Below are positions 8,146-16,619 of a stretch of 64,000 bases of DNA, one piece after another. A program made the translations under genes and the position numbers. Within the stretch, counting starts at the first letter, position 1. Each line of letters begins with the position of its first letter. Source of the stretch: Intestinimonas timonensis (GTDB lineage Bacteria > Bacillota > Clostridia > Oscillospirales > Oscillospiraceae); the NCBI RefSeq assembly GCF_900626145.1, contig NZ_LR130816.1, positions 256,052 through 320,051 on the forward strand, in the 5' to 3' direction. Under the pieces are notes generated by a model. That model made no database searches, had not been told where the DNA came from, and saw only the letters and a program-made list of their open reading frames with translations.

Positions 8146-8175
8146 AAAAGCGGCTCCGGTGACACCGGAGCCGCC
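8146..8175 (-). terminator. Rho-independent terminator of the HU gene
   Basis: On the minus strand, stem GCGGCTCCGGTG pairs with its complement and is followed by TTTTAAT. It separates HU from rqcP, consistent with high independent expression of HU. Confidence 0.85.
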
Positions 8176-8204
8176 TGGGATCTCTTGATTACCGAAAACA
8201 GTCC

Positions 8205-8480
8205 TTACTTGGAGACGGCGTCCTTCAGAGCCTTGCCGGGCTTGAAGACGGGGACCTTGGAGGCGGGGATCTTGATGCTCTCCTTGGTCTTGGGGTTGCG
8301 GCCAATGCGCTCAGCGCGCTTCTTCACCTCAAAGGCGCCGAAGCCCACCAGCTGGACCTTGTCCTCGTTGACCAGGCTCTCCACGATGGCGTCGATGGCG
8401 GCGTTGATGGCAGCTTCGGTGTCCTTCTTGGACAGGCCGGCCTTCTCGGCGGCGGCATTGATCAGTTCAGCTTTATTCAT
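8205..8480 (-). CDS. hup: HU-family histone-like DNA-binding protein
   Basis: 91 aa, full family length. It begins MNKAELINAAAEKAGLSKKDTEAAINA and contains the DNA-embracing arm segment GRNPKTKESIKIPASKVPVFKPG. Dimers bend and compact DNA. GGAGGAG precedes the ATG and a strong terminator follows. It sits between mazG and rqcP, as in many Clostridia. Confidence 0.96.
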   Translation of the reverse strand: MNKAELINAAAEKAGLSKKDTEAAINAAIDAIVESLVNEDKVQLVGFGAFEVKKRAERIGRNPKTKESIKIPASKVPVFKPGKALKDAVSK

Positions 8481-8586
8481 TTGCGATACTCCTCCTAAGT
8501 GATGTGATCGGATCTAGTGTTCCCATTCCAACCGTTGTATTTACTCAAAGCCCACTGGCTCCGGCGTCGGGCGCCGGTACGGGCGT

Positions 8587-9381
8587 TCAAGCCTCTTGCT
8601 GTTTCACGGCGTCCCAGAGGGCGTCCATCTCGGCCAGACTCATGGACGAGAGGTCCTTTCCCTGGGCCCGGGCGGCCTCTTCCACCGCCCGGAAGCGCCG
8701 GGCGAACTTGTCGCAGGCCGCCGTCATGGCATTCTCCGGGTCCACCTTCACAAAGCGGGCCACGTTCACCGCCGCGAACAGGAGGTCACCCAGCTCCTCG
8801 CTGACGTTGCTCCCCTCCCGGATGGCGGTCTGGAGCTCTTCCGTCTCCTCCCGCAGCTTATCCATGGCGCCGTCCACGCTGTCCCAGTCGAAGCCCACCT
8901 TGGCGGCCTTCTTCTGGATCTTTTCCGCCCGCCACAGGCCGGGCAGGCTCCGGGCCACGGCGTCCACGCTGTCGGCCGCCGTATCCTGGTGCTTTTCCTT
9001 CTTCTTGAGCTCATCCCAGTTGGCCAGCACCTGGCCGGTGCCGGTCACCGTCACGTCCCCAAACACATGGGGGTGGCGGTAGATGAGCTTCTTGCAGATG
9101 CCGTCGGCCACGCCGGTGAGATCGGTCCGGCCTTCCTCCTCCTCCATGCGGGCGTGCATGACCACCTGGAGCAGCAGGTCACCCAGCTCCTCCTTCAGGT
9201 GCTCGGGGCTCTCCTCGTCGATGGCCTCGGCCACCTCGTAGGCCTCCTCCAGCAGATCCCGCCGGATGGACTTGTGGTCCTGCTCCCGGTCCCAGGGACA
9301 GCCCCCGGGCGCGCGCAGGATGCGGACGATCTCCACTAGGTCTGATACGTCATAGCTGGGTTTCTGTTCAAAATCTATCAT
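8587..9381 (-). CDS. mazG: MazG nucleoside triphosphate pyrophosphohydrolase
   Basis: 264 aa with two tandem MazG domains. The first has the metal-binding EEAYEVAEAID and EELGDLLLQVVMHARM helices; the second has ETEELQTAI and EELGDLLFAAVNVARF. The enzyme hydrolyses non-canonical or excess NTPs to NMP and PPi. It lacks the N-terminal methylase-like domain of Bacillus YabN but keeps the same neighbourhood (SpoVB-like upstream, rqcP downstream). AAGGGGGAG precedes the ATG. Confidence 0.94.
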   Translation of the reverse strand: MIDFEQKPSYDVSDLVEIVRILRAPGGCPWDREQDHKSIRRDLLEEAYEVAEAIDEESPEHLKEELGDLLLQVVMHARMEEEEGRTDLTGVADGICKKLIYRHPHVFGDVTVTGTGQVLANWDELKKKEKHQDTAADSVDAVARSLPGLWRAEKIQKKAAKVGFDWDSVDGAMDKLREETEELQTAIREGSNVSEELGDLLFAAVNVARFVKVDPENAMTAACDKFARRFRAVEEAARAQGKDLSSMSLAEMDALWDAVKQQEA

Positions 9382-9424
9382 ATTTCTCCCCCTTCTGCAA
9401 GTTCTTTTTTCTTTTCCATCCTTC

Positions 9425-11053
9425 TTAGAGTCGGAGGAGCTTGGCGATCTTGTCGCCCTTGGGCATGAGGGACAGATCCTCCCTGGAGATGGCCTTCAGC
9501 ACCACCACCAGCACGGCGTACACCACCACGCCCACGCCGATGGCGGCCATGGTGGACAGGGTGTTGCCGAAGATGCGGCTCACCAGGCCGTAGACGGCCC
9601 ACACGGCGATCCCCATGATGCCGGCGGCCACCATGGGCTTGGCAAAGACCCGGATATACTCCGGGGGCGACGGGATGACCCGCTTGATGAGCAGGAGCTC
9701 CAGCACGGCCACGATGATATAGCACACCAGAGTGCCCACGGCGGCGCCCACGGCTCCGATCTGGCGGACCATGAAGTTGTTGACGAGGAGCTTGGCGGCG
9801 CAGCCCGCGATCATGATGAAGATGGGCAGGTTCACAAAGCCGCTGGCCTGGAGCACCGAGTTGCACACCAGCATGACGCACACGAAGATGGAGGCGATGC
9901 CCAGGATCATCATGGAGGGGTCGGCGATGGTGTGATCGGAGTCAGAATAGAGCAGGTACATGATGGGAGAGGCCAGTACAGTGAGGCCGATGCCGGCGGG
10001 GAGTGCCAGCAGCATGCCCACTCGCATGGAGGACTCGGCGATCCGTCCGGCGCCCTGGTAGTCCCGCCGGGCCCGGCAGGCCGAGATGGCGGGGATGACG
10101 CTGGCGGTGAGGGCCACCATGAAGGAGGAGGGCAGGTTGTAGATGGTGATGGCCTTCTGGTAGGCGCCGTAGGCGGCCACCACCGGGTCCACTACATCGG
10201 GATCGATGAGCTTTTGGGCCTCATACCACTGGGCAGGCTGGGCGTCCATCACATTCCGGAGGATGTTCTGCACCTGGGCGGTGTCCAGCCAGGAGGTGAT
10301 GGGGGTCACAGAGGCGCACAGGGTAATGGGCACAGCGATGACCAGCAGCCGCTTGAGAATGGTGCCGGGCGCCTCGGGCACATCGGTGGGATGGCCGGGC
10401 TCCCCGCGCCGGCGCATGACGTGCTCCACGATGAGGTAGATGAGACAGATACCGGCGCCGCAGGTGACGCCGAGGATGGCGCCGGCGGCGGCGTCGGAGG
10501 CCGAGGCTCCCGCCTGCACCAGCGTCCAGGCCAGGGCCAGGCCGATGACCAGCTTGCCCAGGGCCTCAATGATCTGGGACACCGCCGTGGGCACCATGTT
10601 GGCATGGCCCTGGGCGTAGCCCCGGAAGGTGGAGAGGACGCAGACGAAGAAGCAGGCCGGGGCGATGGCCTGCACCGCCTGAACGGCGGCGCCGTCGCCC
10701 TGGAGATTGGCCAGGGGCTGGGCCAGGGTGAACATAACCACAAAGCTGATGGTACCCAGGATGAAGAAGGTCACCAATGCCACATTGAAGATGCGGTGGA
10801 CCTGGTTCCGCTTTCCCAGGGTGCTGGCCTCGGAGATGCTCTTGGAGAGGGCCACCGGCAGGCCGGCGGTGGAGATCATCAGCAGCAGGTTGTAGATGAC
10901 GTAGGCGTTGTTGAAGTGACCGAAGCCCTCGTCATCCAGAATGTTCCCCAGAGGGATCTTGTAGAGGGCGCCGATGAGCTTGACGATGGCGATGCCGACA
11001 GCCAGAATGGCGGCACCGCCGAAGAAGGTGCTTTTCTTTTCACGATTACCCAA
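9425..11053 (-). CDS. SpoVB/YabM-like MOP-superfamily lipid flippase
   Basis: 542 aa, about 14 hydrophobic helices, polysaccharide biosynthesis/MATE-like fold. The N-terminus AAILAVGIAIVKLIGALYK and the following segment fit SpoVB/YabM flippases, which move undecaprenyl-linked precursors. It is first in the mazG-HU-rqcP neighbourhood. The frame starts at TTG (GNREKKS follows); no in-frame ATG precedes the first helix and the ribosome site is weak, so the start is less sure than the gene. The exact lipid substrate is unknown. Confidence 0.88.
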   Translation of the reverse strand: MGNREKKSTFFGGAAILAVGIAIVKLIGALYKIPLGNILDDEGFGHFNNAYVIYNLLLMISTAGLPVALSKSISEASTLGKRNQVHRIFNVALVTFFILGTISFVVMFTLAQPLANLQGDGAAVQAVQAIAPACFFVCVLSTFRGYAQGHANMVPTAVSQIIEALGKLVIGLALAWTLVQAGASASDAAAGAILGVTCGAGICLIYLIVEHVMRRRGEPGHPTDVPEAPGTILKRLLVIAVPITLCASVTPITSWLDTAQVQNILRNVMDAQPAQWYEAQKLIDPDVVDPVVAAYGAYQKAITIYNLPSSFMVALTASVIPAISACRARRDYQGAGRIAESSMRVGMLLALPAGIGLTVLASPIMYLLYSDSDHTIADPSMMILGIASIFVCVMLVCNSVLQASGFVNLPIFIMIAGCAAKLLVNNFMVRQIGAVGAAVGTLVCYIIVAVLELLLIKRVIPSPPEYIRVFAKPMVAAGIMGIAVWAVYGLVSRIFGNTLSTMAAIGVGVVVYAVLVVVLKAISREDLSLMPKGDKIAKLLRL

Positions 11054-11106
11054 GGGGTCTACACAGCCTTTCGCAGTGAGTCTATGGACAGGAGACAGGA
11101 TGGAAC

Positions 11107-12408
11107 TTAGCGCCCGAAGAGGAGGGGCAGGGCATAGCCGGCCACCTCTTTCTTCACCTTTTCGATGTCAATGGTGAGGAACTCCCCGTTTTTGTATATG
11201 ACCTTGCCCCGGGCCATATTCATGACCACGTTGGAGCCGTGGGCGGCATAGGCCAGGTTGTTGGCGGCGTCGTGGCAGGGGATGAGGTTGAGGGCCTCGC
11301 TGTCCAGCAGGATGAGGTCGGCCTCATAGCCCTTCTCGATGCGGCCGGTCTTGCGGCCCAGGGCCTTGCCGCCGTTGACGGTGGCCATCTCCAGGGCGTC
11401 CCAGGCGGTAAGGGCCAGGGGGTCATGGCGGACGCCGTTCTGGAGGATGGCGGCCAGCTTCATATCCCCGAAGAAGTCGGTGCAGTTGTTGGAGCTCACG
11501 CCGTCGGTGCCCAGGGCCACGTTGACCCCGGCCTTCTTGAGGTCCACCACCGGAGCCACGCCGGAGCCCAGCTTCAGGTTGGACATGGGGTTGTGGATGG
11601 CGGAGACGCCCTTCCGGGCCAGAATGGCCCAGTCCTCCTCGGTGGTCCAGACGCAGTGGGCGGCGATGGCCCGGACGTCAAAGACGCCGTGCTCAGCCAG
11701 AACGGCGGCGGGGCTCTTCCCGCCGTGGCGGGCCTTGCACTGCTCGTGCTCGGCCTGGGTCTCGGAGAGGTGGACGTGCATGCCCAGGCCGTGGTCGGCG
11801 GCATAGCGGGCCATCCAGTCCCACAGTCCGGCGTGGGAGGTGTACTCCCCGTGGATGGAGGCGTCCACCTGGATGCGGCCGTCGTCCCGGCCGTGCCACT
11901 TCTCGGTGAGCGCGCGCTGGACCACACAGTCGTGGTTCTTGTCCGGGTCAAAGGGCTCCTCAAACTGGACGCCGCCGCAGGAGACGTTGGCGCTGATGCC
12001 GGCGCTCTCCACCTCCCGGAGGACGGCGTCGGTGTGCATATACATATCGGCGATGCAGGTGACGCCGGAGGCGATCATCTCGGCCAGGCCCAGAGCGGCG
12101 CAGGCCCGGATGGCCCGGTCGTCCCACTTGGCCTCCACCGGGAAGATGAAGTTGTTGAGCCAGTCCTGGAGGTTGTTGCCGTCGCCGTAGCCCCGCATGG
12201 CGGTCATGGGCACGTGGGTGTGGGCGTTCACCAGGCCGGGCATGAGGATGCCGCCCTTGCCGTCGATGCACTTGCCCGTGAAGCCCTGGGGCCGCTGGGC
12301 ACCGAAGTCGGTGATCTTGTGGCCGTCCACCACCACGTAGGCGTTGGGCAGGACGGTGTGGGCGGGGTCCATGAGGACGGCGGTGACGTTATAGATCATG
12401 GTAGACAT
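11107..12408 (-). CDS. mtaD: Amidohydrolase, 5'-methylthioadenosine/S-adenosylhomocysteine deaminase type
   Basis: 433-aa metal-dependent deaminase of the MtaD/SsnA group. Metal ligands are visible in GLVNAHTHVPM, MHVHLSETQAEH, AAHCVW and ALGTDGVSSNNC. Members deaminate methylthioadenosine, S-adenosylhomocysteine or adenosine to inosyl products. The purine nucleoside phosphorylase gene starts upstream and ends 31 bp away, so the pair would pass deaminated nucleoside to phosphorolysis. The ATG at 12408 is chosen over the GTG at 12420, which lies almost on AAAGGAG. Exact substrate unproven. Confidence 0.85.
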   Translation of the reverse strand: MSTMIYNVTAVLMDPAHTVLPNAYVVVDGHKITDFGAQRPQGFTGKCIDGKGGILMPGLVNAHTHVPMTAMRGYGDGNNLQDWLNNFIFPVEAKWDDRAIRACAALGLAEMIASGVTCIADMYMHTDAVLREVESAGISANVSCGGVQFEEPFDPDKNHDCVVQRALTEKWHGRDDGRIQVDASIHGEYTSHAGLWDWMARYAADHGLGMHVHLSETQAEHEQCKARHGGKSPAAVLAEHGVFDVRAIAAHCVWTTEEDWAILARKGVSAIHNPMSNLKLGSGVAPVVDLKKAGVNVALGTDGVSSNNCTDFFGDMKLAAILQNGVRHDPLALTAWDALEMATVNGGKALGRKTGRIEKGYEADLILLDSEALNLIPCHDAANNLAYAAHGSNVVMNMARGKVIYKNGEFLTIDIEKVKKEVAGYALPLLFGR

Positions 12409-12439
12409 GGAAAAGCGCACTCCTTTCCGCCCGGGCCCA

Positions 12440-13264
12440 TCACAGACGGCCCAGGCACTCCAGCACCAGGCGGGAGAACTTATCCTTGCAGGCCTCGGCG
12501 GCGTCCAGCACCTCCTGCTCGGAGAGGGGCTGGTCCAGGATGCCGGCGGCCAGATTGCTCACCAGGGTGAATCCCAGCACCTGCATGCCGCAGTGACCGG
12601 CGGTGATGACCTCCGGGGCGGTGGACATGCCCACGGCGTCGGCGCCGGCGATCCGGGCAAAGCGGACCTCCGCCGGGGTCTCGTACTGGGGACCGGGGAA
12701 GTACATATAGACGCCCTCTTTGAGCTCGATGCCCAGGTCGGCGGCCGCCTTCCGGGCCAGGTCCTGGAGGGCGGGGGTGTAGAGGTGGGTGGAGTCGGGG
12801 AACCGGGGGCCAAACTCGGGCAGGTTCTCGCCCCGGAGCGGGGACTCCATAAAGATCTTGATCTGGTCGGTGATGAGCATGAGGTCACCGGCCTTGAAGT
12901 TCAGGTTGACGCCGCCGGCGGCGTTGGTGACGATGAGGGTGTCGCAGCCCAGCAGCCGCAGGACCCGGACGGCATAGGCCACCTCCTCGTAGGAGTAGCC
13001 CTCGTAGTGGTGCATGCGGCCCTGCATGACGGCCACCTTCTGGCCCCGGAGGGTGCCGAAAACCAGCTGGCCCTTATGGCCGGGGGCGGTGGACACCTTG
13101 AAGTGGGGGATCTCCCCGTAGGGGACACGGATGGGGTCCTCCACCACGTCGCCCAGGAATCCCAGGCCGGAACCCAGGATCATGGCCACCTTGGGGACAA
13201 AGGTGCCCAATTTGGAGCGGATGAAATCGGCGCTCTCCTGGTACTGGACAAAGGGAATGCTCAT
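12440..13264 (-). CDS. punA: Purine nucleoside phosphorylase (PNP family 1)
   Basis: 274 aa. It has the phosphate-binding ILGSGLG, the MQGRMHHYEGYS motif, the purine-site VTNAAGG and MSTAPEVITA, all typical of trimeric PNP acting on inosine and guanosine. It produces free base and ribose-1-phosphate. AAAGGAGGG precedes the ATG and a promoter lies about 50 bp upstream. It forms a purine-salvage pair with the downstream amidohydrolase and is divergent from the siroheme protein gene. Confidence 0.95.
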   Translation of the reverse strand: MSIPFVQYQESADFIRSKLGTFVPKVAMILGSGLGFLGDVVEDPIRVPYGEIPHFKVSTAPGHKGQLVFGTLRGQKVAVMQGRMHHYEGYSYEEVAYAVRVLRLLGCDTLIVTNAAGGVNLNFKAGDLMLITDQIKIFMESPLRGENLPEFGPRFPDSTHLYTPALQDLARKAAADLGIELKEGVYMYFPGPQYETPAEVRFARIAGADAVGMSTAPEVITAGHCGMQVLGFTLVSNLAAGILDQPLSEQEVLDAAEACKDKFSRLVLECLGRL

Positions 13265-13309
13265 ATGGTCGCCCTCCTTTGTGAGATTGGGTCATTTTGA
13301 CGTACACGC

Positions 13310-13338
13310 ATTTTACACCAGCCGTGGAAAAAAAGCAA
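13310..13338 (-). promoter_or_regulatory. Promoter of the purine salvage operon
   Basis: Minus strand TTGCTT (13338-13333), 17 bp, TAAAAT (13315-13310), 46 bp before the PNP start. Confidence 0.65.
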
Positions 13339-13399
13339 GGAAAGACAGCATTTTGAGGGACAAAAGCCCCACGGGACAGGGGCTTGGCGAAAGTTCCCC

Positions 13400-13428
13400 T
13401 TGTCAGGGGCCCGGTCCTGTCATATAAT
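13400..13428 (+). promoter_or_regulatory. Promoter of the siroheme reductase-like gene
   Basis: TTGTCA at 13400-13405 and TATAAT at 13423-13428 with 17 bp spacing, 47 bp before the chosen ATG. The transcription start would fall near 13435, which rules out the upstream start at 13400. Confidence 0.75.
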
Positions 13429-13474
13429 GAATGTCCGCAAAACATGTCCACAATATTTTTGGGAGGCAAATCAT

Positions 13475-14239
13475 ATGGCATTGACACAGGCAGACATCGC
13501 CCGGGTAAAGGCACTGGGCTTTCTGCGCAACCGCGGCACCGAGCTCTTCTCCGGCCGCGTCGTCCCCACCGGTACCGTCTTTTCCGCATGGGAGCTCATC
13601 GCTACCGCGGAGCTGGCAGCCCGCTTCGGCAACGGCAAGGTCATCCCCACCGTGCGCATGACCCTGGAGCTGCCCGGCATCCCCTATGAGCGCATCGACG
13701 AGGCCATCGAGTTCGCCGCCGCCCGGGGACTGCGCTTCGGCGGCACCGGCGCCAAGATCCGCCCCGTGACCTCCTGCAAGGGCACCACCTGTGTCTTTGG
13801 CATGTACGACACCCAGGCCCTGGCCCGGACCATCCACGAGCAATACTACCTGGGCTGGACCAAGGTCGCCCTCCCCCATAAGTTCAAGATCGCCGTGGGC
13901 GGCTGCCCCAACAGCTGCGTCAAGCCCAGCCTCAATGACTTTGGCATTGAGGGCCGCCGCACCCCCGACGGCGTCCGCTTCCAGCTCTATATCGGCGGTA
14001 CCTGGGGCCGCACCACCCGCATGGGCTCCGCCTTCCCCCGCCTGGTGGAGAAGGATGAGATCCTCCCCCTCCTGGAGAAGGCCATGCTCTGGTTCCGGGA
14101 GAATGCCTACCAGAAGGAGCGGCTGGGCGCTGCCATCGACCGCATCGGCGAGGACGCCCTCTTCGCCGCTCTGGAGAGCAATGACCTCCTGGACCGCAAG
14201 GACGAGATCCTCTCCGCTCCCCTCCTCCAAAAACCCTAA
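13475..14239 (+). CDS. Single-module nitrite/sulfite reductase-like siroheme Fe-S protein
   Basis: 254 aa. An N-terminal ferrodoxin-like half domain (about 30-95) is followed by the siroheme/4Fe-4S half: cysteines C101 and C106 (SCKGTTC) and C144 and C148 (GGCPNSC). It is about half the size of assimilatory reductases and resembles the small clostridial one-module proteins. The first pair is spaced C-x4-C, not the usual C-x5-C. GGGAGG lies 7 bp before the ATG at 13475; the longer frame starts inside the promoter. No siroheme or sulfur genes are adjacent, so substrate (sulfite, nitrite or other) is open. Confidence 0.85.
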   Translation: MALTQADIARVKALGFLRNRGTELFSGRVVPTGTVFSAWELIATAELAARFGNGKVIPTVRMTLELPGIPYERIDEAIEFAAARGLRFGGTGAKIRPVTSCKGTTCVFGMYDTQALARTIHEQYYLGWTKVALPHKFKIAVGGCPNSCVKPSLNDFGIEGRRTPDGVRFQLYIGGTWGRTTRMGSAFPRLVEKDEILPLLEKAMLWFRENAYQKERLGAAIDRIGEDALFAALESNDLLDRKDEILSAPLLQKP

Positions 14240-14254
14240 GTCCTTTTCTTGTTC

Positions 14255-14278
14255 GTCCTTTTCTTGAAAGAAAAGGAC
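14255..14278. repeat. Hairpin GTCCTTTTCTT...AAGAAAAGGAC
   Basis: 11-bp perfect stem with a two-base loop right after the reductase gene. Half of it (TCCTTTTCTTG) also occurs as a direct repeat at 14240-14250. It resembles other pyrimidine/purine stems in the intergenic islands of this window. Confidence 0.6.
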
Positions 14279-14363
14279 CAAAAGAACTTTGGTACCGCTC
14301 CGGAACGGGTACGGAACGAACGCTTCTGCCCGGTGACGGAAGCAGAAACAGAACAGAGACGCC

Positions 14364-14400
14364 AAGCGGGCGCTGCCACTGGCAGCGCCCGCTTTGTTTT
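14364..14400 (+). terminator. Rho-independent terminator
   Basis: Stem GCGGGCGCTGCC pairs with its complement across loop ACT and is followed by TTTGTTTT. It probably ends the reductase transcript, 125 bp after its stop codon. Confidence 0.8.
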
Positions 14401-14790
14401 TAGAAAAGGGAAAGCCATCCGTTAACCCACGCCGCAGTCCTCTCCTACATAGCGATGAACGCCACCTACGTCGCAGCAACGGCAATTCCAGGCAGCGCCA
14501 CCACGTCCCGACACCCACTCACGCAGGCGGCGAAAAAATGTTGGATAGAACCACGGCCTTTCCCTGTTCCACCAGCGGAGTCTCCTGTGGACGGCGCTGG
14601 TCCTCTACGGGGGCGTAAAGACGGGCCGCCGGATTCCTATTTGGAGCCACTCACCCCCTTTAGAAGCCCCTTTTTCTTTGGATTCCAAAAACCGTTCTTT
14701 TTCCAGCAGGGAAAAAGAAACGGGTTTTGAGCCGTCTCCCCCGTCCTTGCACGTAACAGAACGGCAATGAAAGAAAACAAGAAACGATAA
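14401..14790. other. Non-coding stretch, no gene recognised
   Basis: About 390 bp between two terminators. No frame shows a plausible start with ribosome site or a recognisable protein. A strong hairpin at 14692-14723 (CCGTTCTTTTTCC and near-complement) and a short GGATTCC/GGAATCC-type stem are present. The rest shows no structure I can name. Confidence 0.6.
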
Positions 14791-14792
14791 AA

Positions 14793-14827
14793 CCCCCGCC
14801 CCGCCGGCATCACCGGCGGGGCGGGGG
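14793..14827 (-). terminator. Terminator of the hydrogenase operon
   Basis: Very strong 15-bp GC stem (CCCCCGCCCCGCCGG and complement, loop of 5), followed by TTTTATC on the minus strand, 11 bp after the hydrogenase stop codon. Confidence 0.9.
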
Positions 14828-14837
14828 CCATTTATCT

Positions 14838-16604
14838 TCAGAACTTGTTCTCGGTGCGGTAGCGCTTCTGGGGCACATAGGTGCAGTGGAGGAGCTCGTG
14901 GGCCTTGTGGCCGCCGGGCTTGCCAAGATAGTCCTTGTAGACGGTCTGAAGCACCGGGTTCTCATGGCTCTTCCGGATGGGCATGCTCTCGTCCTGCTTG
15001 TAGAGAGCGGCAGCCCGGAGGGCGGGAATGTCGGTGACGGAGCGGACATCGGCGGGATGGAGGGGCTGTCCGCCGCCGTTGATGCACCCGCCGGGGCAGG
15101 CCATGAACTCGATAAAGTCATACTGCATGGTGCCGTTCTTCACCCCGTCCAGCACCACCTTGGCGTTGTGGAGACCGGAGGCGGCGCACACCCGAACCGT
15201 CCGGCCGGGGAGCTGATACTCGGCCTCCTTGATGCCCTTCAGGCCACGGACCTCCTTGAACTCCAGGGGCTTCATCTCGCCGCCGGTGAGGACCTCCACC
15301 ACGGTGCGCAGGGCAGCCTCCATCACGCCGCCGGAGGCGCCGAAGATGACGGAGGCGCCGGAGGAGAGACCCAGCATGGGGTCGAACTGGCCGTCAGGCA
15401 GGTGGTCGAAGAGGATGCCGGAGCGCTGGATCATGCGGGCAAGCTCACGAGTGGTGATGGAGATGTCCACGGGCATGCAGCCGTTGGCCATCCGTTGCTC
15501 CTCCCGCTGGACCTCGTACTTCTTGGCGGTACAGGGCATCACCGAGACCACCACGATGTTCTTGGGATCAATGCCCATCTTCTCAGCGTAATAGCTCTTC
15601 ACCAGGGCGCCGAACATCTGCTGGGGGGACTTGCAGGTGGAGAGGTTGAGCAGCATGTCGGGGTGATGCTGCTCACAGTACCGGATCCAGCCGGGAGAGC
15701 AGGAGGTGATCATGGGCAGGGTGCCGCCCTCCTGGAGCCGCTCCAGGAATTCGGTGCCCTCCTCCATGATGGTGAAGTCGGCGGCGTTGTCCACGTCAAA
15801 GACCTTGTCGAAGCCCAGACGGCGGAGGGCGGTGACCATCTTGCCCTCCACATTGGTGCCGATGGGCATCTTGAAGCACTCGCCCAGGGTGACCCGGACG
15901 GAGGGGGCGGGTCCCACCACCACGTGCTTGGTGGGGTCGTTGAGGGCGGCCCACACCTTGCCGGTGTCATCCTTCTCGGAGAGGGCGCCGGTGGGGCAGG
16001 CTACGATGCACTGGCCGCAGGAGACGCAGTCCACCTCGGAGAGGTCACGATCAAAGGCGCAGCCGATATGAGTGGCAAAGCCGCGGTCGTTGCAGCCGAT
16101 GACGCCCACCTCCTGGGTGGCCCGGCACACGGCGGTACAGCGGCGGCACAGGACGCACTTGGAGTTGTCCCGGACCAGGTGGGGTGCGGAGTCCTCGATG
16201 CGGGGCAGCAGCTCGTCATTGGCGTAGCGGACGGCGTCAATGCCCAGCTCGGCGGCCAGCTCCCGGAGCTCGCACTGGGCGTTCCGGGCGCAGGTGAGGC
16301 AGTCCATCCGGTGGTTGGAGAGGATGAGCTCCAACGTGAGCTGGCGGGAGTGGCGGACCTTCTCGGTGTTGGTCTGGACCTCCATGCCCTCGCTCACCGG
16401 GTACACGCAGGAGGCCACCAGGCTCTTGGCGCCCTTGACCTCCACCACGCAGATGCGGCAGGCGCCGATCTCGTTGATGCCCTTCAGGTAGCACAGGGAG
16501 GGGATCTTGATACCGGCGTTCCGGGCGGCCTCCAGGACGGTGGTCCCCTCCGGTACGGTAACGGAAATGTCGTTGATCTTCAGAGTCACCATTTTCTTAT
16601 CCAT
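14838..16604 (-). CDS. hydA: NADH-linked [FeFe] hydrogenase catalytic subunit (HydA/HndD type)
   Basis: 588 aa. From the N-terminus: a 2Fe-2S plant-type domain (CYLKGINEIGACRIC), a His-Cys3 4Fe-4S site (HRMDCLTCARNAQC), two 4Fe-4S clusters (CVLCRRCTAVC and CVSCGQCIVAC), then the H-cluster motifs TSCSPGW, MPCTAKKYE and MACPGGCINGGGQP. This is the group A M3 arrangement. With the NuoF- and NuoE-like partners upstream it should form a complex that makes H2 from NADH and reduced ferredoxin (confurcation) or runs in reverse. It is the last gene of the operon, 15 bp after the NuoF gene. Confidence 0.96.
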   Translation of the reverse strand: MDKKMVTLKINDISVTVPEGTTVLEAARNAGIKIPSLCYLKGINEIGACRICVVEVKGAKSLVASCVYPVSEGMEVQTNTEKVRHSRQLTLELILSNHRMDCLTCARNAQCELRELAAELGIDAVRYANDELLPRIEDSAPHLVRDNSKCVLCRRCTAVCRATQEVGVIGCNDRGFATHIGCAFDRDLSEVDCVSCGQCIVACPTGALSEKDDTGKVWAALNDPTKHVVVGPAPSVRVTLGECFKMPIGTNVEGKMVTALRRLGFDKVFDVDNAADFTIMEEGTEFLERLQEGGTLPMITSCSPGWIRYCEQHHPDMLLNLSTCKSPQQMFGALVKSYYAEKMGIDPKNIVVVSVMPCTAKKYEVQREEQRMANGCMPVDISITTRELARMIQRSGILFDHLPDGQFDPMLGLSSGASVIFGASGGVMEAALRTVVEVLTGGEMKPLEFKEVRGLKGIKEAEYQLPGRTVRVCAASGLHNAKVVLDGVKNGTMQYDFIEFMACPGGCINGGGQPLHPADVRSVTDIPALRAAALYKQDESMPIRKSHENPVLQTVYKDYLGKPGGHKAHELLHCTYVPQKRYRTENKF

Positions 16605-16619
16605 CTTCTGCTCCCCTCC

